Shown here in pieces: positions 6,841-12,598 of a stretch of 12,598 bases of DNA. The notes below the pieces were generated by a model, which saw only the letters and a list, made by a program, of their open reading frames with translations, did no database searches and was not told the origin of the DNA. The stretch is from Zygnema cylindricum (Eukaryota > Streptophyta > Zygnematophyceae > Zygnematales > Zygnemataceae). The number at the start of each line of letters is the position of its first letter. Position 1 is the first letter of the stretch. The stretch covers positions 64,001 through 76,598 of the forward strand of contig JBBHKE010001674.1 in NCBI GenBank assembly GCA_037447655.1, given 5' to 3'. The position numbers and the translations under genes were made by a program.

Positions 6841-7523
6841 CACGTTTACAGGTGATTTATCAAGATATAGCAAGGTTTACTTTATGAAAGAAAAGAGTGA
6901 AGTGCTCACTCACTTCAAACACTTTCGGGCATGGGCCGAAAAACTTCATGGGAAACCGATCCTTTCCCTTCGGTCCGACAACGGAGGGGAATATGCTTCT
7001 CATGCATTCTTAGACTATTTGAAGTAAAACGGCATTTCTCAACAATTTACAAGTCCTTATACTCTTGAAAATAATGGAGTATCCGAAAGACTGAACCGAA
7101 CTCTAACAGAAAGTGCAAAATCTATGTTACTAATTAAAGGAAAAGATTTCAAATTTTTGGGGTGAGGCTTTCTCGTGTGCGTCGTATATTAAGAATAAAA
7201 TATAGACAAGAGCAGTGAAATGGGAAATCACCATATGAGGTGTGGACCAGAAGAAAATTAAATGTTAGTCATTTCCGCTTTTTTGGGAGTAAATGCTATA
7301 TATTGGATAATCTCCCAATTTCTAAGCTTAGTCCAAAATCAGTTCTCGGATTTTTTATGGAATATGATGATGAATCGGTAGGCTATAGGGTATTTAATAT
7401 GGATAGGAATACTCTTAAGACTACTAAAAATATTCAGGTTAAAGAAGAGAGTCGATCGATAGATGCTTTTGGTATGACAGATTTTGAAAAAGATTCCAAA
7501 ATCAAAGCATATGTTATTTTTTA
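6841..7523 (+). pseudogene. pol: copia A integrase catalytic core and C-terminus
   Basis: Integrase inserts element cDNA into the chromosome. From about 6850 the translation gives GDLSRYSKVYFMKEKSEVL, AWAEKLHGKPI and LRSDNGGEYA, with the second catalytic Asp at 6977-6979. After one TAA it reads SPYTLENNGVSERLNRTL, with the Glu at 7085-7087. Exactly 35 codons lie between Asp and Glu, the DD35E spacing. A frameshift near 7155-7165 precedes FWGEAFSCASYIKNKI. The frame at 7240-7523 then gives SHFRFFGSKCYIL, SPKSVLGFFMEY and YRVFNMDRNTLKTTKNI, the usual copia integrase C-terminal part. All three catalytic residues are present, but frames are broken. Confidence 0.92.
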
Positions 7524-7680
7524 AAGTGTTCCTCTCACATCTTCTAGTCCCACTTTGGACCCTCTGGTTGGTCCACGTGTGGAGAATCCTCCTCCTCCTG
7601 CGCCACCTCCTCCTCGGCGGCAACCTCCAGATCCAACAGTTCTAGCCTCAAATTTTCCGGGGGGAAGAAGGCAAAGCAAT
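7524..7680 (+). pseudogene. pol: copia A proline-rich integrase-RT linker
   Basis: The open frame reads PLVGPRVENPPPPAPPPP and then PGGRRQSNRLRN. A proline-rich, basic spacer of this kind normally joins integrase and RT in plant copia polyproteins. The antisense glycine-rich frame is only its shadow. The repeat array begins directly after RLRN. Confidence 0.75.
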
Positions 7681-7905
7681 AGGCTGCGAAACTGCGAAGC
7701 TGCTCTCTTTTCTGTTAGCACGTTGGAACCAAGTGAAAACTGCGATGCTGCAAAATTGCAAAACTACGAGGCTTGTGCAAAGCTGCGATGCTGATGCTGT
7801 GAAGCTGCGATGCTGCGAAGTTGCGAAACTCCGATGCTCCGATGCTAAGAAGTGGCGAAACTGCGATGCTATAGAGCTACGAAGCTGCAAGGCTGCTCTA
7901 TTGTC
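7681..7905. repeat. 8-bp GCTGCGAW array inside the copia A pol region
   Basis: About 20 degenerate copies of GCTGCGAA or GCTGCGAT (variants ACTGCGAA, GTTGCGAA, ACTCCGAT, GCTACGAA) lie head to tail. The array is interrupted at 7699-7737 by a non-repeat block. That block (GCTGCTCT...GGAACCA) recurs in changed form at the right edge (about 7892-7924), so a larger unit of about 190 bp was also duplicated. Eight is not a multiple of 3, so the reading frame rotates and meets stops. The usual linker has no such array. Confidence 0.88.
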
Positions 7906-7924
7906 AATCTGCATGACGGAACCA

Positions 7925-8068
7925 ATCACAATACAGGAAGCTTTTCAGCTCCGGAAAAAGATCAATGGATCTCCGCAGTTAATGATGAAATGTAATCGAT
8001 AATGGAGGCTCAAACCTGGGAGCTTGTGGAGCTTCCACCGGATCGAAAGGCCATCAATTATTTTATGG
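7925..8068 (+). pseudogene. pol: copia A reverse transcriptase, N-terminal tip only
   Basis: The translation gives FSAPEKDQWISAVNDEM, a TAA stop, then SIMEAQTWELVELPPDRKAI. This matches the first block of the copia RT domain, where family members continue with a lysine-tryptophan motif and the long palm. Here the reading passes directly to the region after RT (NIPYRQIVGSLIYFMN, from about 8072). The fingers and palm, including the Y-x-D-D box, are missing, by my estimate 200-250 residues. A short repeat, GGCCAT (8049-8054) and GGCCAA (8067-8072), lies at the junction. Confidence 0.85.
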
Positions 8069-8733
8069 CCAATATTCCATACCGACAAATTGTTGGGAGC
8101 CTCATCTACTTCATGAACTGCACAAGGTCAGACATTACTGCAGCAATTAGTGTGTTGAGTCGCAGTTTATAGAATCCGAGGAAATCAGATTGGGAATCAG
8201 CAAAGAGGGTTCTTCGATACCTTGTAGGAACACGGAATCTTCAACTTGCTCTCGGTAGAGATGAAGTCAAAATTTAGACTTCAAGTGATGCTAGCTATGG
8301 AGACATGCCAAGCCGTCATTTCACAACCGGATTCATTTTGAAGATTGGAAGTGGAACATGCTGCTGGAGCAGCAAGCTCTAAAAGGTAATAGCTCAGCCT
8401 ACAGAGGAGGCTAAATATTAAGGCAGCATGCTTAGTTGTCAAGGAGTGACTATAGGAGAAGTCCCTCCTCCAAGAACTTCATTTTATGTAATCCAGACCT
8501 CAAATAGTGTGGTGTGACAACCAAGAAGCTATTGCGAATGCATCTAATCCGAGTCATCACTTCAAAATCAAACACATTGACATCAAGCTGCATTTTGTAA
8601 GAGAAATGGTGATGAACAGAATTTTGAAACTCAGTTATCTTCCGATGAGAAAATGGTAGCAGATATGATGAGTAAGCCCTTACCTGCACCAAAGTTTAAT
8701 TTTTGTAGGGAGGAATGTGGACTCAGTGGCTGA
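8069..8733 (+). pseudogene. pol: copia A RT-RNase H connection, RNase H and pol C-terminus
   Basis: RNase H removes the RNA strand during cDNA synthesis. The stretch starts with IPYRQIVGSLIYFMNCTRSD and KRVLRYLVGTRNLQLALG, the conserved post-RT blocks. RNase H follows with SSDASYGD (catalytic Asp at 8287-8289), GFILKIGSGTCCWSSK, PTEEAKY and WCDNQEAIANASNPSHHFK (Asp at 8516-8518). HIDIKLHFVREMV and SKPLPAPKFNF with REECGL close the protein at TGA 8731-8733. Several stops (for example near 8170, 8276 and 8420) and frameshifts break it. The catalytic Asp codons at SDAS and CDNQ remain. Confidence 0.9.
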
Positions 8734-8741
8734 GAGAGTCT

Positions 8742-8756
8742 AAAGGTTTAGGGGAG
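8742..8756 (+). promoter_or_regulatory. polypurine tract of copia A
   Basis: The sequence just before the 3' LTR ends in AGGGGAG (8750-8756), the purine-rich primer for plus-strand DNA synthesis. It abuts the 3' LTR start exactly. Confidence 0.75.
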
Positions 8757-9741
8757 AGTTGTTTTGGAAACCTTGAGTCCTCTGTATATGTTGTTGCTAT
8801 ACAGCCATGCTGGGCTAAGTCTGACATCGCAGCTAGAAACCTTGAGTACTCTACGCTTGTTGATATACTACTATGTTGCGGTGATCTGACATCGCTGCTG
8901 TGCTGCTCAAATGTGATAGCTGCGCTAACAAATTATAGCAGTCATTGTAGTCACAACAGTCTTAGCAGTCACAGCAGAGTCATAGGAGCTATAGCAGTCT
9001 GCGCAAGAAAGGTGTTCCGAACATATGCAGTTTGTGTGAAGATAAATTGACGAGGACATAATTTGGTGAATATGCAACTCTAGAGGGAGTACACAGTTTC
9101 GGTGCACTTCAGGCACACGTGCCGGTCCGTGAGGAAATCACGATTGATTGTTCCAAAAGAACAAGTACAGTTTCATTTGAGGACTAAAGCTACACATTGA
9201 AGTTCATCTTCGGTGATAAAATAATACGTGGATAGTGGACGGAGTCTGCCGTCATTTCAGCGAACGAACTTTAACCGCATAGTATTTCATTTCTAGCGGT
9301 TGTTTCATATGTGTAGATATTTGTGTGCATTTGACGGTGGGATTTTCGTTGATGAAGAGTACTGTACCAATTAACCACGGTAGTTGTAGTACGGCGTGAT
9401 CAGCAGTAGGCTCACTTGTATATACATGACTTAGATTATTTTAGGAAAAGTAGGGTTTATGTATAGAAAACTGTGAAACAGTTTGTGAGTGTTTTGAATC
9501 GTAAAATCATTGTGATCATTTGGCAGAACCTTGTGAAATTTTGCATGTTTTTTCCTTGGTGTATGTTCTATATTGTGGCAAATTTAAAGACTTAGTGTGA
9601 TGCTCGTTTGTTTGGAGCTTCATTGTGAAGCTGGTCTTTTGTGGGATTTCGTGAGAGTTTCCTCTTTGCATATTTGATTGTCATGGCAACTGCCGGTGCC
9701 TTTTCATCTTCTTCAGTGGCACTAGCTGCCTCAATTCAACA
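8757..9741 (+). repeat. 3' LTR of copia A (985 bp)
   Basis: The 3' LTR aligns with the 5' LTR over its whole length, roughly 85% by eye. Its first base is A where the 5' LTR has T, so the TG start is mutated. It ends TTCAACA at 9741, next to the TCTAC duplication. It keeps the 69-bp repeat (8767, 8836), the G-box (9116-9121), the hairpin (9467-9484) and the gag-start tail with ATG at 9683, again 59 nt from the end. Confidence 0.93.
9467..9484. other. hairpin in the 3' LTR of copia A
   Basis: AAACTGT (9468-9474), loop GAA, then ACAGTTT (9478-9484) form a 7-bp stem at the position of the 5' LTR hairpin, with one base pair changed on both sides. Confidence 0.6.
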
Positions 9742-9746
9742 TCTAC
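9742..9746. repeat. target site duplication of copia A (right copy)
   Basis: TCTAC directly follows the CAACA end of the 3' LTR and matches 4237-4241. Confidence 0.93.
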
Positions 9747-9960
9747 TCTATCTGGTATAGCCAATGGAATTGTACCTGAGAAGTATGTCAAAAACCAAGC
9801 TACCAATAAGATCAAAGTATTCATAATCCGACCAAACAATTCTAGCGTAGTACAATCATCACTACTTATAATCTACACTAAGTAATTGTATAAACACTTG
9901 TCAGCTAAGTCACTTGTTACCATCTCATAAATCTCGTCTAATGACTGAATTCGTAACAAT

Positions 9961-10117
9961 CGCAGCTGCGTTGTACGGTAGAGAATCATATTCATTTTAT
10001 CCGCGGTTGCGCTGTTCTGTACCGATCATATCAAGATATCCCCGGTTGGGTTGTCCGTACAAACCATATCAAACATAACCGCAGCTGCGTTGTTTTGCGT
10101 TGTTTTGTCTGCGTCAC
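9961..10117. repeat. 39-40-bp tandem repeats in U3 of LTR B
   Basis: Units begin at 9961 (CGCAGCTGCGTTGT), 10001 (CCGCGGTTGCGCTGT), 10040 (CCCCGGTTGGGTTGT) and 10079 (CCGCAGCTGCGTTGT). Spacings are 40, 39 and 39. The first three share a second half of ATCATAT(T/C)AA type; the fourth has diverged there. A further GCAGCTGCGTTGT occurs near 10141. Confidence 0.82.
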
Positions 10118-10225
10118 AGCTACATGTCACAATTGTATTGCAGCTGCGTTGTCCCATTTGATGTGTGACATATGTATGTTGATGTACATGCCTTTCCAAA
10201 ATACCTATACTGAGCTTTAAGTGAC

Positions 10226-10235
10226 GACACGTGTC
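10226..10235. promoter_or_regulatory. G-box palindrome in U3 of LTR B
   Basis: GACACGTGTC is a perfect 10-bp palindrome around CACGTG, about 65 bases from the LTR B start. It has the form of an abscisic-acid response element core. LTR A has the same core at a comparable U3 position. Confidence 0.5.
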
Positions 10236-10300
10236 CTTGTAGATTTATCTTTTGGTCGTCAAACTAGTTTACTGAGACTTTAAGCTTTCCAAATTCAGCA

Positions 10301-10735
10301 AAGATGATATTCTAATTTACAGCAAATCTAAAGAACAACGTGTAATTTAATTAAAGAAAGTATTTGGAAAGGTTAAAGGAAAGAAAGTTATATGGAAAAA
10401 TGTCAAAATCCAATTTTCTTAAAAGTGAAAAATTATTTTTGGGACACATAGTTACTAGGGAAGGTGTTAAAACAGATCCATCAAAAATTATAGCAATCCA
10501 AAATTGGAAACAACCTTCTAATGTCATATAAGTTAGATTATTTTCGGGAATGGCTACCTATTACAAAAAATTTATCAAGAACTTCAATATGATTGCCGAA
10601 CCTTTGATGGATTTTCTACGAGAGAAAGAAACGTTTTTGTGTGGAGCTGATTAAGAGAGAGATTTTGAAGAACTAAAAAGGAAGAAGACCTCTACCCCTA
10701 AACTGGTGTATCTCTATCGTGTCGGAGAGTTTGAA
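10301..10735 (+). pseudogene. pol: gypsy reverse transcriptase, second half (copy 2)
   Basis: The reading resumes at the second catalytic Asp: DDILIYSKSKE, then LKKVF. After stops and a frameshift near 10400-10415 it gives LFLGHIVTREGVKTDPSKI, AIQNWKQPSNV, YYKKFIKNFNMIAEPL and DFEELKRKK. These are the RT thumb and the connection to RNase H of a gypsy element. The first five bases are the right-hand target duplication of solo LTR B. Stops occur at former Gln and Glu positions. It belongs with 3389-3907. Confidence 0.92.
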
Positions 10736-11112
10736 GTTTTAATCACTACAATGCATCCGATAAAAGCTTAGGTGCAATCATAAGTAAAAAAGTTGGAAAT
10801 CATTTTCATCCTATTGCTTTTGAGTCTAAGAAATTCAATGATGCTAAAAAGAATTACACAGAATAGCAAAAGGAATTACTTGCAATTGTTCATGCATTGG
10901 TGAAATGGCGTTGTTATTTGCATTTTAAAGAATTCACAGTTTATTGTGATAAAAAAGCAATTTTTTACCTACAAAGATTAAGTAATGCAGAGATTATAAT
11001 CGGTGGACAAGTTAGGTGGATGCACAAACTGACATATTTTAAATTTAACGTCAAACATATTTATGGAACAAAAATGTAGTCCCAGATCCTTTAAGTATAT
11101 GTTTTGAAATAA
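10736..11112 (+). pseudogene. pol: gypsy RNase H (copy 2), first catalytic Asp lost
   Basis: The domain opens with EFEVLIT and, one frame on, YNASDKSLGAIIS. The family has T-D-A-S here, so the catalytic Asp is now Asn (AAT at 10750-10752). HFHPIAFESKKFNDAKKNYT, a TAG stop, then QKELLAIVHALVKWRCYLHF follow; the Glu of the active site is in the latter. EFTVYCDKKAIFYLQ carries a further conserved Asp. QVRWMHKLTYFKFNVKHIYG closes the domain. An open stretch covers 10897-11079. Confidence 0.92.
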
Positions 11113-12000
11113 GTGTGATGATTCAAGATTATTTGTTTTTAGATGTTGTTAGAAATGGTTATGATAAAGATCCTTATTTTTTTGTGATTTGCAATAACAA
11201 TTCGGGAGGCAATTCTGACTCATTGAATGAGAGGCACGTCAAAAACTTCAGGGTTGTGAATGGTTTGCCGTATTTGCAAATCGGGAATAGATAATACATT
11301 CTTGAAGAGGGAGACTTACGAAAACAACTTTTACAAGAAGCCCATAAACATTTAGGACATCTAGTCGAGCTAAACCTCTTAGTCACTTGCATAGTAGATT
11401 GTTTTGCTCAAGAATGGCAAAGGAGGTGTCCAAACACGTGGAAAAATGTGTCCCTTGCCAACCGAGTAAACCTAGTAACCAAAAACCTATAGGTCTCATA
11501 AAACCTTTGGATATCCCGAAAGACCATGAGAATCTGTCAATATGAATTTTATTTTCATGTTGCTAGCTACATCGAGAATGAATTACAGTATCATAGTCGT
11601 AGTGGATAGTTTTAGTTAAATGGTAATCTTTATCCTTTGCAAAACTACGCATTCAGTTGTAGATATTGCAAAGTTATTTTTTGACAACGTAGTCAGACTT
11701 CATGGAGTTCCCCTGCCAATAGTTAGTGATACAGGTTCTAAATTTTACGTCTGTATTTTGGAAAGAATTGCAGCAGATTTTGGGCACTGAATTAAAAATT
11801 AGTACCACTTTTCACCCTCGGACAGATGAACAAACAAAAAAGATGAGCGGTACACTTGAGGAAATGCTTAGGACTCTCGGACAAGTGAACAGACAAAAAA
11901 AATGAGTTGTACCCTGAAGGAAATGCTTAGGACTATTTGCACTGGAGTTCAAAACACATGGGAATCTAAACTTCCATTAATTGATTTTTGCATAAAATTC
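11113..12000 (+). pseudogene. pol: gypsy integrase: zinc domain and catalytic core (copy 2)
   Basis: HKHLGH (about 11343-11360) and SKHVEKCVPCQ (about 11428-11460) supply the HHCC zinc ligands. QKPIGLIKPLDIP leads to the core. The first catalytic Asp is in VVVDSFS (about 11600-11617), the second in PIVSDTGSKF (about 11716-11742), and the Glu in SVFWKELQQILG (about 11752-11785). STTFHPRTDEQTKK and TLEEMLRT follow. A one-base insertion lies just after KF, at the TTTT of 11743-11746. A 59-bp tandem duplication falls in the TLEEMLRT block. All three catalytic residues are present, over more than one frame. Confidence 0.9.
11817..11934. repeat. 59-bp tandem duplication inside gypsy integrase
   Basis: The 59 bases at 11817-11875 are repeated at 11876-11934 with 9 mismatches by my count (about 85%). 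The duplicated block encodes the conserved region after the catalytic Glu. Because 59 is not a multiple of 3, the copy shifts the frame. Confidence 0.92.
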
Positions 12001-12460
12001 ATGTAAATACAAGATTCTCACCATTTGAAGTTTCATACGGATACCAATCTAGAGAAGCATTAGACCTAATAATAGGGGTCACTAAAGAGAATAAGGGTTC
12101 CATAACATAATATGGGGAATACATGCAAACAAGTTGGAAAACAATCCGAGATGCATTAGTTGAGGCACAAAGGAGGCAAGAATTAAATGCTAACCGCAAA
12201 CAGCATGATTGGGTGGTAAGCAACAAGTGACAAGGTTTGGCTTTCTACAAATCGTTACAGGTGGAAGATCGAAGGACAATGGGATCCTACATGGAAATTT
12301 GGTCCTAATTACATTTAACCATTTATTGTAATCGAGATGATATCGTCAATTGTTGCTAAATTGGACTTTGCACCTTCAACAAAAATTCCTTCATTGATAC
12401 ACATCAGCTAGTTGAATTTAGCAAATCTTCTACCAATTGAAGGAGAATTGGAATTGGATC
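12001..12460 (+). pseudogene. pol: gypsy integrase C-terminal part (copy 2)
   Basis: The frame gives SPFEVSYGYQSREALDLI, the usual block after the integrase core, then YMQTSWKTIRDALVEAQRRQ and ANRKQHDWVV. A frameshift near 12225-12235 leads to KVWLSTNRYRWKIEGQW, the GPY/F-like C-terminal module, and then MISSIVAKLDFAPSTKIPSL with IHIS, the conserved stretch before the end of gypsy pol. Stops lie at 12108-12110 and 12228-12230, among others. Confidence 0.85.
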
Positions 12461-12598
12461 CCTCAATTATTATAGAACCTGAAGTCCACGGATGGGTAAT
12501 AGATTGGGTTGGTCAACGGTTCAGGGTCGGCAATACTATTTTTTGGCAAGTACATTATCTAGGAAGGCCAAATATAAGATAACTTTAGAAGATATAAA
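12461..12598 (+). pseudogene. probable chromodomain at the gypsy pol C-terminus
   Basis: After IIIEPEV the translation reads RFRVGNTIFWQVHYLGRP. In the next frame it continues KYKITLEDI. Position and pattern match the chromodomains of chromoviruses, where a basic Val-rich strand is followed by a V-K-W-K-like segment and an A-T-W-E-like helix start. Such domains steer integration toward heterochromatin. The aromatic cage cannot be read clearly because of a frameshift near 12560. The element runs off the window before its 3' LTR. Confidence 0.5.

Larger units (their letters stand above)
4242..9741 (+). mobile_element. Ty1/copia retrotransposon A, complete but dead (5500 bp)
   Basis: The element has both LTRs (4242-5228 and 8757-9741), TGTTG...CAACA ends, a purine tract before the 3' LTR, and flanking TCTAC duplications. 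Domain order is gag, protease, integrase, RT remnant, RNase H, which defines Ty1/copia. The coding region has many stops and frameshifts, and the RT core is missing. By eye the LTRs are roughly 85% identical, so the insertion is old. It inserted in plus orientation into solo LTR B. Confidence 0.95.
9747..10300 (-). mobile_element. solo LTR of copia family B, 5' part (U3, minus orientation)
   Basis: This is the start of the 888-bp solo LTR, continued at 4241-3908. On the minus strand it begins TGCTGAATTTGG at 10300. It holds a G-box palindrome (10226-10235), a cluster of GCAGCTGCG-containing tandem repeats (9961-10117 and again near 10140), and a TATAAG word on the minus strand near 9865-9871 that could serve as a TATA box. 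No protein-coding stretch is seen. It shares layout but little base sequence with LTR A, so B is a separate family. Confidence 0.8.

Noticed and set aside
7339-7721. Minus-strand glycine- and arginine-rich open frames
   Set aside because: They are antisense shadows of the proline-rich integrase-RT linker of copia A.
7681-7905. Array considered as a CRISPR-like or spacer repeat
   Set aside because: Units are contiguous 8-mers with no unique spacers, in a eukaryotic retroelement.
9753-9762. TGGTATAGCC resembling a tRNA-Met primer binding site just after the 3' LTR of A
   Set aside because: It lies outside element A, after the target duplication, within solo LTR B and in the wrong place for either element.
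3908-10300. Reading the whole insert in the gypsy RT as one large element
   Set aside because: The inner TCTAC duplication and the A LTR ends show two separate insertions, and the outer sequence joins into one LTR-like unit on the minus strand.

Overview
The window reads as repeat-rich nuclear DNA from a plant-like eukaryote. It is made almost entirely of decayed LTR retrotransposons nested in one another. I see no host gene, rRNA, tRNA or prokaryotic signal. The evidence for a plant is the pairing of a Ty3/gypsy element of chromovirus type with Ty1/copia elements of plant style (UBN2-like gag, DSG-type protease, GAG-pre-integrase, DD35E integrase), and decay dominated by C-to-T and G-to-A changes. 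I cannot name the species. A run of 10 Ns at 1578-1587 is an assembly gap.

Layout, left to right. 1-1577 (- strand): gypsy copy 1, running from gag with three CCHC zinc knuckles, through a pol linker that lacks the protease core, to the start of reverse transcriptase (RT). 1588-3386: non-coding DNA with a tandem-repeat cluster, an inverted repeat, a TATA-like box and a short copia-gag-like start at 3328. It may be the LTR of a third copia element (C). 3389-3907 (+): gypsy copy 2, first half of RT. 3908-4241 and 9747-10300 (- strand): the two halves of a solo LTR of copia family B. 4242-9741 (+): a complete but dead 5500-bp copia element A, with 987- and 985-bp LTRs. 10301-12598 (+): the rest of gypsy copy 2 (end of RT, RNase H, integrase, probable chromodomain).

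The nesting can be read to the base. Solo LTR B sits in the catalytic box of the gypsy RT and is flanked by the duplicated target AAGAT (3903-3907 and 10301-10305). Element A sits in solo LTR B and is flanked by TCTAC (4237-4241 and 9742-9746). The order of insertion is gypsy, then B, then A.

The most unusual signal is that the LTRs of both A and B run past the gag start codon. In the 5' LTR of A, the 3' LTR of A and solo LTR B, the gag ATG lies exactly 59 nt before the LTR end, so the LTR encodes the first 19 gag codons. This resembles the yeast Ty1 layout and is not the usual plant one. Other points of interest are an 8-bp GCTGCGAW array inside the A pol region, tandem repeats in every LTR-like U3 here, a large deletion of the A RT, a hairpin with paired changes between the two A LTRs, and no recognisable primer binding site.
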